A DNA stretch of 64,000 bases from Xanthomonas hortorum pv. cynarae (GCF_002939985.1 NZ_MDFM01000013.1:62001-126000), one strand, 5' to 3'; numbered from the stretch's first letter, positions 9,318-18,068 are shown. Program-made: numbers and translations. Notes: generated by a model from the sequence alone, not told the origin.

Positions 9318-10702
9318 CAGCGTGTCCCTCCAGGAAAATGCAACGAGGCGATCAGCCCGCCGCCAACGCGGTTGGCCAGATCGATGCGCCCGCCATGCGC
9401 CTCGACCACGCGTTTGACGATCGCCAGCCCCAGCCCCGCACCGCCGGCCGGCGCATCCGGCCCGCGCGCGAAACGCTCGAACACGCGCTCGGCTTCGGCT
9501 GCGGGAATGCCGGGGCCGTGATCGGCGATGGTGATGACGTGGTGGCTGCCATCGCTGGTAAGCGCCACCTGCAATGGCGCGCCGCCACCGTACTTGCAGG
9601 CGTTGTCGATCAGGTTCTTGAGCGCCTCGCGCAACAGCAAGGCATCGCCATGCAACAGCGCCGGTTGCGGGTCGATCGCCAGGTGCGCGCGCGGTGCACT
9701 GTCGCTACGCGGTAGCGCTTCGTGCAAGGCCTTGTGCAAGACCTCGGCCAGATCCACCGTGGCAAAGCGCTGCAGATTGGCGCGGTGAATCACGCTGGCA
9801 TCGCTGAGTAATTGATTGAGCAGCCGGCTCATATGGCTGGCATTGCGCTCGATCGCCACCAGGCTGCGCTGCATCTCGCGCGGGTCGTCCTCGTCCATCG
9901 CCAGCTGCGCCTGCGCGCGCAAGGCAGCCAGGGGCGTGCGCATCTGGTGCGCGGCTTCGGCCATGAACGCGCGCAATGTTTCGTTGCTGGACGACAGCCG
10001 CGCCATGAAACGATTGAGCGCGGTCACCATCAACTGCATTTCCTGCGGTGCCGGCACGCTCAGCGGTTTCAGGTCGGAGGGCTCGCGCCGCGACAGATCG
10101 CGCTCGATGCGCTGCAACGGACGCAACGCGCGGTACACGCCCAGCCACACCAGGCCCAGGGCGAGCAGCGACAACACGCCGATCGCCACCAAGGCATTGA
10201 GCACCACATCGCGCGCCAACGCATCGCGCGCGCGCCGGGTCTGGCCTACCTGCACGCGCACTTCGCCCTGCCCGGACGCCGATGCCACCCGATGCATCAC
10301 CACCGCAAAGCGCACCGGCTCGCCGCTGTAGTCGGCGTCGAACAACAGCGGGCGCTCGTCGCTGGGCGGGCGTGGCGGCAGCGGCAAATTCTCTTCGCCG
10401 GTGATGGTGCGGCCTTGCGCATCGAACACGCGATAGAACACGCGGTCTTCCGGCGCCATGCCGAGCAGATCCAGCGAGGCATACGGCAGATCCACCTGCC
10501 AGTCGCCGCCGACCAAGGCCACGCTGTCGATGATGGACAGTGCCGAGGACACCAGCAGATGGTCGTAGGAGCGATTGGCCGCCCGCTCGCCGTAATCGCG
10601 CGCGGCAAAGAACAGCACCACCGCGCCAAGCAGCGACAGGCTGCCCAGATACAGCAGCAAGGTGCGCCGGATCGAGGGCGCTACCAGCAGCGGCTCAGCC
10701 AT
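9317..10702 (-). CDS. tctE: TctE-like sensor histidine kinase
   Basis: 461 residues from the ATG at 10702, which overlaps the regulator stop by 8 bp (ATGGCTGA). TM1 about 13-36; a periplasmic loop of ~135 residues with VGGDWQVDLPYASLDLLG, as in the two-component sensor N-terminal (2CSK_N) domain of TctE/QseC kinases; TM2 about 172-196; HAMP; HisKA EAAHQMRTPLAAL with H252; HATPase motifs NLIDNACKYG, DHGPGIP and GAGLGLAIV. TctE kinases sense tricarboxylates and signal to TctD. Here the divergent porin and the CitMHS transporter are the likely targets, which supports citrate or a related acid as the signal. Confidence 0.88.
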   Translation of the reverse strand: MAEPLLVAPSIRRTLLLYLGSLSLLGAVVLFFAARDYGERAANRSYDHLLVSSALSIIDSVALVGGDWQVDLPYASLDLLGMAPEDRVFYRVFDAQGRTITGEENLPLPPRPPSDERPLLFDADYSGEPVRFAVVMHRVASASGQGEVRVQVGQTRRARDALARDVVLNALVAIGVLSLLALGLVWLGVYRALRPLQRIERDLSRREPSDLKPLSVPAPQEMQLMVTALNRFMARLSSSNETLRAFMAEAAHQMRTPLAALRAQAQLAMDEDDPREMQRSLVAIERNASHMSRLLNQLLSDASVIHRANLQRFATVDLAEVLHKALHEALPRSDSAPRAHLAIDPQPALLHGDALLLREALKNLIDNACKYGGGAPLQVALTSDGSHHVITIADHGPGIPAAEAERVFERFARGPDAPAGGAGLGLAIVKRVVEAHGGRIDLANRVGGGLIASLHFPGGTR

Positions 10703-11396
10703 CGACGCCCGACTCCACCGGCGCGTGCTGGTCGGCTTCTTCGAGCTTGTAACCGGCGCCGCGCACGGTGACGATGCGCAACGGCGCCCCCGCCAACTTG
10801 CGACGCAAGCGGCCGACATACAGCTCGATCGCATTGGGCCCGGCATCGTCGTCGAAACCGAACAAGCCGTTGCCGATCTCGTCCTTGCCCACCACCTGCC
10901 CGAGCCGCCCGATCAGGATTTCGAACAGCCGGTATTCGCGATTCGGTAATTCGATTGGCACGCCGTCCAGCAGTAGCGTGTGCGCGGCGTTATCGAACAC
11001 GAAACCGCCGATCTGCACCACTTCGCTGGCCTGGCCGCGATTGCGCCGCAGCAGCACGCGACAGCGCGCTTCGAACTCGCGGAAATCGAACGGCTTGCCC
11101 AGGTAATCGTCCGCGCCGACATCCAACGCCTGCACGCGGTCTTCGATGCCATCGCGCGCGGTCAGCATCAGCACCGGTGTGGTATCGCCGCGCTCGCGCA
11201 TGCCGGCCAGCACCCGCAAGCCATCCAGCTTGGGCAGGCCGATATCCAGCACCACCAGATCGAAGCTCTGATAGCGCAACACACTCGCCGCCGCCAGGCC
11301 ATCGGCCTGCCAATCCACCGCATGCCCGCTACGGCGCATGCGCCGCACGATGGCATCGGCGAGGTCGGCGTTGTCTTCGACTAGCAGCAGGCGCAT
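10695..11396 (-). CDS. tctD: TctD-like OmpR-family response regulator
   Basis: 233 residues. The start at 11396 (MRLLLVEDNADLADAIVRRM) gives a standard REC domain with E7/D8, D51 (LVVLDIGLPKLDG) and K in GKPFDF; a winged helix (about 125-220) carries ELPNREYRLFEILI and ELYVGRLRRKL..IRTV-like motifs. First gene of a tightly coupled minus-strand operon with tctE and the binding protein. It is divergent from the porin at 11639, with 242 bp between, so it may act on both promoters. The symbol is by family and context; the regulon is inferred. Confidence 0.88.
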   Translation of the reverse strand: MRLLLVEDNADLADAIVRRMRRSGHAVDWQADGLAAASVLRYQSFDLVVLDIGLPKLDGLRVLAGMRERGDTTPVLMLTARDGIEDRVQALDVGADDYLGKPFDFREFEARCRVLLRRNRGQASEVVQIGGFVFDNAAHTLLLDGVPIELPNREYRLFEILIGRLGQVVGKDEIGNGLFGFDDDAGPNAIELYVGRLRRKLAGAPLRIVTVRGAGYKLEEADQHAPVESGVDG

Positions 11397-11398
11397 TG

Positions 11399-11526
11399 GG
11401 CGGGGAATCGAGAATGGAGAATGGGGAATCGGAACGGCGGTTGGCTGCGGCCGGAAGGTAACAGGCCGCGAAGACAAAAGCTCTTAACGCTCTTGCGATT
11501 CCCCATTCCCGACTCCCCATTCCCGC
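11399..11526. repeat. Inverted GGGAATGGGGAATCG-type repeat
   Basis: Two arms of ~30 bp (11399-11430 and 11496-11526), built from GGGAATC/GGGAATGG words, face each other as an imperfect inverted repeat in the tctD-porin intergenic space. Similar words form the inverted repeat at 14281-14390 and a single arm at 16410-16440. The repeat lies in the divergent promoter region. Confidence 0.6.
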
Positions 11527-11638
11527 CCCAACGACAGGTCCATGACAGCTTCACCGGACTAGGCTGCTGCCAACCTGCCGCAGCGTGCTTGTGCGGTGCA
11601 TCGCTGAACGTGATTCACACATGTACCTGGGAGGGTCT

Positions 11639-12832
11639 GTGAGCAACGACACCCTGCGTCTGCGCGTCTTCACCGCCTGCGCCGCGATCTGCCTGGCGCC
11701 GGCGGCGCATGCGGCGGATGGCGACGGTCCGGTCACCGCCGAGGTGGGTGGGCGCGTGCACTGGGACTTCACCATGTTCGACAACGACGAACGCGGCACG
11801 CCCGAGCGCAACGACACCCAGTTCCGCCGCGTGTGGCTGGATGTGGCGGGCAAGTTCTACGGCTTCAACTACAAGGCCGAAGCGGAATTTGCCGGCCTGC
11901 AATACGAATCCGGCAGCCGCGGCATCCTGGCGCGCGATGTGTATATCGCCAAGAAATTTTCCGCCGGTACGCTGACCGTTGGCCAGTTCAAGCAGTACTT
12001 CTCGCTGGACGATCGCACCGGCTCCAACTACGGCCCGTTCCTGGAACGCGGCTATGCCTCCACCACGCTGGCGCCGATCTATCGCAAGGCGATCTCCTGG
12101 CAGGCCAATCGCCCCGATGCGACCTGGTCCACCGCGGCCTACAGCCTGGAAAGCATCGACAATTCCTCGACCAAGGGCGGCGCGCTCGGCACGCGGCTGA
12201 CCTTCGCACCGGAGATGGGCGAGGCGCGGCTGCGCCACCTGGGTGTGTCGCTGGCGCACGAGCGCTATTCGCATCCGGGCAGCGGCGGTGCGGCGCCGTT
12301 GCTGATCCGTCCACGTCCGGAGAACGATCTGGCCAACAACAGCCGCATCACGCTGGCGCGCTTTGCCGATGGCCGCGACACCGACTTCGATAAATGGTCG
12401 CTGGAATACGCCGAAGTACTGGGCCCGTGGTCGTGGCAGAGCGAATTCAGCGGCGGCCTGTTCGACGATGGCGGGCAGCATGCCAAGGTGTTGGCTAGCT
12501 ACGGCTTGGTCAGTTGGTTCATCACCGGCGAGTCGCGCGGCTACGACCGCAAGACCGGGCGTTTCAGCCGCATCAAGACGCCCAATCGCCCATCCGGCGC
12601 GTTCGAGCTGGCCTTGCGCTACGACTACATGCGCGGCGACCAACATATGGATGGCCAGCCCAACTTCATCGATGCCAGCACGCAGTCGTGGACGCTGGGC
12701 GGCAACTGGTATTTCAAGCCGAATCTGCGCGTGATGCTCAATGTGATCGACAGCCGCAACCGCGACCGCATGGTCGATGCGGTGGTCGATCACACGCTGG
12801 CAGTGACCGGCCGTTTTCAGTACGACTTCTGA
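11639..12832 (+). CDS. OprO/OprP-family porin next to TctDE and CitMHS
   Basis: 397 residues. The GTG at 11639 is chosen over upstream ATGs because GGAGGG (11630-11635) precedes it and it begins a clean signal peptide (VSNDTLRLRVFTACAAICLA..AHA-ADG). The mature part is a Porin_O_P barrel (VGGRVHWDFTMFDNDERG, FRRVWLDVAGKFYGFNYKAE, KQYFSLDDRTGSNYGPFLER) ending in Phe (TGRFQYDF). It probably lets anionic substrates across the outer membrane. With the citrate transporter gene 114 bp downstream, a tricarboxylate is a reasonable guess despite the phosphate-selective family name. Confidence 0.9.
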   Translation: MSNDTLRLRVFTACAAICLAPAAHAADGDGPVTAEVGGRVHWDFTMFDNDERGTPERNDTQFRRVWLDVAGKFYGFNYKAEAEFAGLQYESGSRGILARDVYIAKKFSAGTLTVGQFKQYFSLDDRTGSNYGPFLERGYASTTLAPIYRKAISWQANRPDATWSTAAYSLESIDNSSTKGGALGTRLTFAPEMGEARLRHLGVSLAHERYSHPGSGGAAPLLIRPRPENDLANNSRITLARFADGRDTDFDKWSLEYAEVLGPWSWQSEFSGGLFDDGGQHAKVLASYGLVSWFITGESRGYDRKTGRFSRIKTPNRPSGAFELALRYDYMRGDQHMDGQPNFIDASTQSWTLGGNWYFKPNLRVMLNVIDSRNRDRMVDAVVDHTLAVTGRFQYDF

Positions 12833-12946
12833 TGTGTCGTTCGTGACCGAGCCAGATTTCCAGCAACTGCAAACGCGTCATCGCTTCCGCGCTGCATGCG
12901 CACGCCCCATCCTCTCCCTGTTGTACGTCTCAAAGGATTTTCCCGC

Positions 12947-14275
12947 ATGCTGACCGCGCTCGGTTTCGGAATGGTGATCACCTTCATGTACCTGATCATG
13001 AGCAAGCGGTTGTCGCCGCTGGTGGCTCTGATCACGGTGCCGATCGTGTTCGCGCTGCTGGGCGGCTTCGGCACCGGCATCAACGAGATGATGCTCGAAG
13101 GCATCAAGAAGATCGCGCCCACCGGCGTGATGCTGATGTTCGCCATCCTCTACTTCGGGGTGATGATCGATGCCGGCCTGTTCGATCCGCTGGTCGGCCG
13201 CATCCTGCGCCTGGTCAAGGGCGACCCGTTGAAGATCGTGATGGGCACGGCGATCCTGGCGATGCTGATCTCGCTCGATGGCGATGGCTCCACCACCTAC
13301 ATGATCACCGTGTCGGCGATGCTGCCGCTGTATCAGCGCCTGGGCATGAACGCGCTCAACCTCACCTGCGTGACCATCCTGGCCAGCGGCGTGATGAATC
13401 TGACCCCGTGGGGCGGCCCCACCGCGCGCGCCGCTACCGCCTTGCATGTGGATCCGGCCGATGTATTCGTGCCGCTGGTCCCGGCGATGGCGATGGCGAT
13501 CGCCGGCATCATCGCGCTGGCCTGGCTGTTGGGGATGCGCGAACGTCGCCGCCTGGGCGTGGTGCGCTTGCCGGCCGACGGCAACTGGCTGGACACCAGC
13601 CTGCCGGAGGAAAACGACGCGTTGCCGCGCGTGGAAGACACCGAGGACATGAAGCGGCCCGAGCTGCTGTGGGTGAACCTGATCCTGACCCTGGCGCTGA
13701 TGGCCGCACTGGTGGTCGGGGTGCTGCCGATGCCGGTGCTGTTCATGATCGGCTTTGCGCTGGCGCTGATGATCAACTACCCCAACCTGGCCGAGCAGCG
13801 CCGCCGGCTGGTCAATCACGCCGGCAACGTGCTGTCGGTGGTGTCGCTGATTTTTGCCGCCGGCATCTTCACCGGCATCCTGTCCAACACCGGCATGGTC
13901 GAGGCGATGTCGCGCAGCTTTCTGGCGGTGATCCCGGACAGCTGGGGCCCGTATCTGGCGGTGATCACTGCGATCGTCAGCATGCCGTTTACGTTCTTCA
14001 TGTCCAACGACGCGTTCTACTTCGGCGTGCTGCCGATCCTGTCCGAAGCGGCCGGCCACTACGGCATCACCCCGGTGGAAATGGCCCGCGCCTCGCTCGC
14101 CGGCCAGCCGGTGCATCTGCTCAGCCCCCTGGTGCCCTCGACCTATCTGCTGGTTGGCCTGGCCAAGGTGGATTTTGCCGACCATCAACGCTTCACGCTG
14201 AAGTGGGCGGTGTTGATTTCGATGCTGATGTTGGCGGGCGGATTGTTGTTTGGCTTGTTTCCGTTGGCGCGCTGA
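12947..14275 (+). CDS. citH: CitMHS-family citrate (metal-citrate:proton) symporter
   Basis: 442 residues with 11-12 predicted membrane segments. The ATG at 12947 follows AAAGGA and begins directly in a hydrophobic helix (MLTALGFGMVITFMYLIM). Typical CitMHS features include DGDGSTTYMITVSAMLPLY, GVMNLTPWGGPTARAA and LSPLVPSTYLLVGLAKVDF. The family takes up citrate, often with a divalent cation, by proton symport across the inner membrane. A CitMHS gene called citH is known in xanthomonads, so the symbol is by family and context. With the porin and TctDE it forms a sensing-and-uptake module. The SDR gene follows after 123 bp. Confidence 0.9.
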   Translation: MLTALGFGMVITFMYLIMSKRLSPLVALITVPIVFALLGGFGTGINEMMLEGIKKIAPTGVMLMFAILYFGVMIDAGLFDPLVGRILRLVKGDPLKIVMGTAILAMLISLDGDGSTTYMITVSAMLPLYQRLGMNALNLTCVTILASGVMNLTPWGGPTARAATALHVDPADVFVPLVPAMAMAIAGIIALAWLLGMRERRRLGVVRLPADGNWLDTSLPEENDALPRVEDTEDMKRPELLWVNLILTLALMAALVVGVLPMPVLFMIGFALALMINYPNLAEQRRRLVNHAGNVLSVVSLIFAAGIFTGILSNTGMVEAMSRSFLAVIPDSWGPYLAVITAIVSMPFTFFMSNDAFYFGVLPILSEAAGHYGITPVEMARASLAGQPVHLLSPLVPSTYLLVGLAKVDFADHQRFTLKWAVLISMLMLAGGLLFGLFPLAR

Positions 14276-14280
14276 CGCCC

Positions 14281-14390
14281 GCCGGGATTCGGCATTCGGG
14301 AGTGGGGATTCGCCAAAAGCCAGAGCGAACGCCAATGCCCGCTGTTGCCAATCCCATCATCCCCAATCCCGAATCCCAACTCCGAAGGAG
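14281..14390. repeat. Inverted GGGATTCGG-type repeat between citH and the SDR gene
   Basis: The left arm (14283-14312) is made of GGGATTCGG, ATTCGGGAG and TGGGGATTC words; the right arm (14349-14380) is made of their reverse complements. Same family as 11399-11526. It ends just before the SDR ribosome site (GAAGGAG), so it could affect the downstream message. Confidence 0.55.
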
Positions 14391-14398
14391 TTACACCA

Positions 14399-15139
14399 AT
14401 GACACTTCGCATCGCATACGTCACCAGCGGCATGGGCAGTGTGGGCACCGCGATCTGCCAGAAGCTGGCGCGCAGCGGGCATACCGTGGTCGCCGGTTGC
14501 GGACCCAATTCGCCGCGCAAGACCTCGTGGTTGCGTGAGCAGCGCGAGCAAGGCTTCGAGTTCGTTGCCTCCGAGGGCAATGCCGCCGATTGGGATTCCA
14601 CCGTGGCCGCGTTCGCCAAGGTCAAGGCCGAGGTCGGCGAGATCGATGTGCTGGTCAACAACGCCGGCGGTAGCCGCGACACCTTGTTCCGGCAGATGAC
14701 GCGCGACGACTGGAACGCGGTGATCGCCAGCAACCTGCACTCGTTGTTCAACATCACCAAGCAGGTGGTCGATGGCATGACGTCGCGCGGCTGGGGACGC
14801 ATCGTCAATATCGGCTCGGTCAGCGCGCACAAGGGCCAGATCGGGCAGATCAATTTCGCTACCGCCAAGGCGGCGATGCATGGTTTCAGTCGCGCGTTGG
14901 CGCAAGAGGTCGCCTCGCGCGGCGTCACCGTCAACACCATTTCACCGGGCTATATCGCCAGTGCCTCGATCAGCAGCTTTCCGCCCGACGTACTCGACCG
15001 CCTGGCCACCTCGGTGCCGGTGCGCCGGCTCGGCAAACCTGCAGAAGTCGCAGGTTTGTGCGCGTGGCTGGCTTCCGATGAAGCCGCCTACGTGACCGGT
15101 GCGGACTATGCCGTCAACGGCGGCCTCTACATGGGCTAG
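14399..15139 (+). CDS. PhaB-like short-chain dehydrogenase/reductase with Tyr153 replaced by Phe
   Basis: 246 residues from the ATG at 14399 after GAAGGAG. The sequence runs collinear with acetoacetyl-CoA reductase PhaB/PhbB (NADPH-dependent reduction of acetoacetyl-CoA): TSGMGSVGTAICQKL, GEIDVLVNNAGGSRD, GWGRIVNIGSVSAHKGQ, VTVNTISPGYI, TGADYAVNGGLYMG. In the catalytic set S140 and K157 are present, but residue 153, normally Tyr, is Phe (NFATAK; codon TTC at 14855-14857). The first Gly pair is also altered (TSGMG instead of TGGMG). It may be inactive, substrate-binding only, or use other chemistry. No PHA synthase gene is in the window. Confidence 0.85.
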   Translation: MTLRIAYVTSGMGSVGTAICQKLARSGHTVVAGCGPNSPRKTSWLREQREQGFEFVASEGNAADWDSTVAAFAKVKAEVGEIDVLVNNAGGSRDTLFRQMTRDDWNAVIASNLHSLFNITKQVVDGMTSRGWGRIVNIGSVSAHKGQIGQINFATAKAAMHGFSRALAQEVASRGVTVNTISPGYIASASISSFPPDVLDRLATSVPVRRLGKPAEVAGLCAWLASDEAAYVTGADYAVNGGLYMG

Positions 15140-15145
15140 CGCGGC

Positions 15146-15202
15146 CAAAAAAACTACTGCGCTCACCACCAGATGAGCGCGGCCGGTGCTCGCTACGTTT
15201 GT
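15146..15202 (-). repeat. Family C palindromic element, internally deleted copy
   Basis: 57 bp matching the two ends of the 123-bp element at 22775-22897: AAACTACTGCGCTCACC at one end and GCTACGTTTGT at the other, with most of the middle missing. It starts 6 bp after the SDR stop codon. Confidence 0.55.
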
Positions 15203-15376
15203 CTGCTCCTGCGAAGCGTCATGCTTGGCGAGTGGCAAGCACAACCTACAGGCTGTGCGCTTGCACCGATGTGCGTGCTTGCAGTTGGTCATCCCCCGCA
15301 AGCAACCGCCACTGCGATGAGTGACCCACCTGCTGCGCGAACTGATTACACTCTGGTTTTTAAGCAGCGCGTTGTC

Positions 15377-16408
15377 ATGGTCAAACCTCCAGAACGCGCA
15401 ACGCCGGGCGCCCGCCCGCAGATGGCCGATATCGCCCGCATGGCGGGCGTGTCCGAATCCACCGTGTCGCGCGCACTCGCCGGCAGCCCGGTGGTGGCCG
15501 AGCGCACACGCGCCTACATCAAGCAGATTGCCGCCGATGCCGGCTATCAGGTCGATCCGATCGCACGCAGCCTGCGCGCCAAACGCTCAAACACCGTGAG
15601 CGTGGCAGTGCCGATGATGCATGCACTCGATCAGCCGTTATCCGATCCCTTCATGATGACCATGCTGGCGTTGCTGGCCGAAGAGCTCACCGGGCGCGGT
15701 TACAGCATGCTGCTGTCCAAGCTGGATCGGCATCAGGATGGATGGGTGGAACAACTCGCACGCGGTAGCCGCTCCGATGGCGTGATCGTGCTCGGGCAAA
15801 GCTCCGAACACGATGCGCTGGATGCTGCCGCGCGCGACGGTCTGCCGATGGCGGTGTGGGGCAGCAAGATCGAAGGGCAGTCGTACATCAGCGTGGGCAG
15901 CGACAACTTTCAGGGCGGCGCCATTGCCACCGAGCATCTGATCGCCAGTGGCCGTCGCCGTATCGCCTTTCTGGGCGACGATCAACTGCCCGAGGTCGCA
16001 CCGCGCTTTGCAGGGTATCGGCATGCACTTGAGCAGCACGGGCTGGAATTCGACACGCGCCTGCATGCGCGCAGCCACTTCCTCAGCGAAGACGCCTACC
16101 GCCTGACCCGCGCAATGCTCAAGAAGACCGACCCACCGGACGGGCTGTTCGCGGCCTCCGATGTGATCGCAGTCGGTGCGATTCGCGCCCTGGTCGAAGC
16201 CGGCCATCGTGTGCCGCAGGATATTTCGCTGGTGGGCTTCGACGACATCCCGCTGGCCGCCTATAGCCAGCCGCCACTGACCACGGTGCGGCAGGACTTG
16301 GGGCTTGCGGCACGCCTGCTGGTGGATCGGCTGTTGGCACTGATCGCGGGCGAATCAGTGGAATCGGTGGAAATGGCGGTGAAGCTGGTGGTGCGCGAGT
16401 CGGCTTGA
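15377..16408 (+). CDS. suxR: LacI-family repressor of the sucrose locus
   Basis: 343 residues. An N-terminal LacI HTH (about 17-65: MADIARMAGVSESTVSRALA, then the hinge helix IARSLRAKRSNTVSVAVP) is followed by a periplasmic-binding-protein-like sugar domain (70-343) with GSDNFQGG, HLIASGRRRIAFLG and ISLVGFDDIPLAAYSQPPLTTV. The start at 15377 places the HTH normally; no strong ribosome site is seen. In X. campestris SuxR represses suxA, suxB and suxC and is relieved by sucrose. Two identical 14-bp palindromes in the suxC-suxA intergenic region are its likely operators. Confidence 0.92.
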   Translation: MVKPPERATPGARPQMADIARMAGVSESTVSRALAGSPVVAERTRAYIKQIAADAGYQVDPIARSLRAKRSNTVSVAVPMMHALDQPLSDPFMMTMLALLAEELTGRGYSMLLSKLDRHQDGWVEQLARGSRSDGVIVLGQSSEHDALDAAARDGLPMAVWGSKIEGQSYISVGSDNFQGGAIATEHLIASGRRRIAFLGDDQLPEVAPRFAGYRHALEQHGLEFDTRLHARSHFLSEDAYRLTRAMLKKTDPPDGLFAASDVIAVGAIRALVEAGHRVPQDISLVGFDDIPLAAYSQPPLTTVRQDLGLAARLLVDRLLALIAGESVESVEMAVKLVVRESA

Positions 16409-16481
16409 AGCGGGGATTGGGGATTGGGGATTCGCAGGTCGTCAACTATCCCGACGTGTTCGCTGACGACTGCAACCACCG

Positions 16482-17801
16482 CTACACCACTGCAGCACGC
16501 GGCTTGCGGACGCGCACGCACAACATCGCCACCGCTGCAGCCAACATCAGCGCGCCGGCAAGACGGATCACGTTGCGCGGGTCGCCGTGCAACAGCCGCT
16601 CGTAATACAGCGGCAAGGTGACGATCTGGATCAGCATCGGCAGCACGATGAACAGATTGAACAGGCCCATGTACACGCCGGTGCGCTCGGGCGGGATGCT
16701 GTCGGCCAGCATCAGATACGGGTTACCCATCATGCTGGCCCAGGCCAGGCCAATGCCGATCATCGGCAGCAGCATCAGCCAGCGGTCCTGGATGCCCGGC
16801 AACACCCACATGCCGATCCCGGCAGCGACCAGACAGGCCGCATGCGTGTATTTCGGGCCGAAGCGGCGCACCACCGGCACCATCGCAAATGCTGCCAGAA
16901 AGGCGATGAAATTGTAGAACCCGCCGATCTGCCCGTTGACCAGTCCCGCCTCGCGGAAGCCATGCGAGTTGGCCTCGGTGGTGCCGAACAACGTGGTCGA
17001 CAACGACAGCACGATGTATTGCCAGTAGCAAAAAATCCCGTACCACTGGAACAGCATCACCGGTGCGAGCTGGCGCATCGTGAGCGGCATCGCGCGCAAG
17101 GCACCGTAGATTTCGCGCACCGTCGCGCCCAACCCCGCACCGGTCTGGCGCATGCGGGCAATCTCGGCCGGCGCAATCGCCGGCTCGCGCACGCTGCGCG
17201 CGGTGAGCAGGATCGAGGCGGCAGAAAATCCCGCGCCGATCACGAACGCAGCGATGGTGACGTAGGGAATATGGTGCGCATTGGCGGCGTCCTGATTCAT
17301 GCCCAGCCACACCAGCAACGGTGGGGTGAGATAGGCCAGCGTCTGCGCAAGACCGGTGAATGCACTTTGCGTGAGATAGCCAAGCGGCCGCTGCGGCGGC
17401 GCCAGCACATCGCTGACCAGGGCACGGTACGGCTCCATCGCCACGTTGTTGGCCGCATCCAGGATCCACAGCAGGCACACCGCCATCCACAACGCGGTAC
17501 TGAACGGCATCGCCAGCAGGCACAGGCTGCACACCAGCGCGCCCAGCACCATGTACGGCATGCGCCGGCCCCAGCGGGTCACCGAGCGGTCGCTCCACGC
17601 GCCCACGAACGGCTGCAGCACCAGCCCGGTGATCGGCCCGGCCAGCCACAGGTACGGCAGGCTGGCGTGGTCGGCACCCAGATAGTTGTAGATCGGGCTC
17701 ATATTGCTCTGCTGCAACCCGAAGCTGTATTGCACGCCAAAAAAGCCGGCGTTGAGCGCCAGGATGCGCAGGAAGGAAAGCGGTGGAGCGTTCGACGACA
17801 T
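16482..17801 (-). CDS. suxC: SuxC inner-membrane sucrose transporter (MFS/GPH type)
   Basis: 439 residues, 12 predicted membrane helices. The ATG at 17801 (MSSNAPPLSFLRILALNAGF) starts at the family N-terminus. It shows GVQYSFGLQQSNMSPIYNYLGA, the loop motif GAWSDRSVTRWGRRMPY and ADSIPPERTGVYMGLFN, all typical of bacterial relatives of plant sucrose transporters. It would import sucrose delivered through SuxA by proton symport. It is divergent from suxA and convergent with suxR; the promoter region it shares with suxA holds the two putative SuxR operators. Confidence 0.92.
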   Translation of the reverse strand: MSSNAPPLSFLRILALNAGFFGVQYSFGLQQSNMSPIYNYLGADHASLPYLWLAGPITGLVLQPFVGAWSDRSVTRWGRRMPYMVLGALVCSLCLLAMPFSTALWMAVCLLWILDAANNVAMEPYRALVSDVLAPPQRPLGYLTQSAFTGLAQTLAYLTPPLLVWLGMNQDAANAHHIPYVTIAAFVIGAGFSAASILLTARSVREPAIAPAEIARMRQTGAGLGATVREIYGALRAMPLTMRQLAPVMLFQWYGIFCYWQYIVLSLSTTLFGTTEANSHGFREAGLVNGQIGGFYNFIAFLAAFAMVPVVRRFGPKYTHAACLVAAGIGMWVLPGIQDRWLMLLPMIGIGLAWASMMGNPYLMLADSIPPERTGVYMGLFNLFIVLPMLIQIVTLPLYYERLLHGDPRNVIRLAGALMLAAAVAMLCVRVRKPRAAVV

Positions 17802-17862
17802 ACAAGATCCTGAGCTTGGGTGCGGCGATCGGTGGCCGCAGCGCACTGTACGCTGACGCTTA

Positions 17863-17876
17863 TGCAATCGATTGTA
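17863..17876. promoter_or_regulatory. Putative SuxR operator 1
   Basis: TGCAATCGATTGTA, a 14-bp near-perfect palindrome with the central CG expected of LacI-family operators, 62 bp upstream of suxC. An identical copy lies 89 bp away. Confidence 0.7.
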
Positions 17877-17951
17877 ACGCTGCGATGCAACACACTTCCG
17901 CTTTGAAGATTCTGTCCTTCCAGCATGCATTGGATTGCTGCAATGCAGGAT

Positions 17952-17965
17952 TGCAATCGATTGTA
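17952..17965. promoter_or_regulatory. Putative SuxR operator 2
   Basis: A second exact TGCAATCGATTGTA, about 104 bp upstream of suxA. Centre-to-centre spacing to operator 1 is 89 bp (about 8.5 helical turns). Related half-sites (TGCAATGCAGGATTGCAA) lie just upstream, suggesting a composite operator. Confidence 0.7.
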
Positions 17966-18068
17966 TTGCAGCGTATTACTGCGCTCGCACTGCAGGCTAC
18001 ACGGCCACTCCCTGGGAGGGGACGATGCAGATATCGGCACACCACCATTCGTGAGAGAGAGAACCGCG

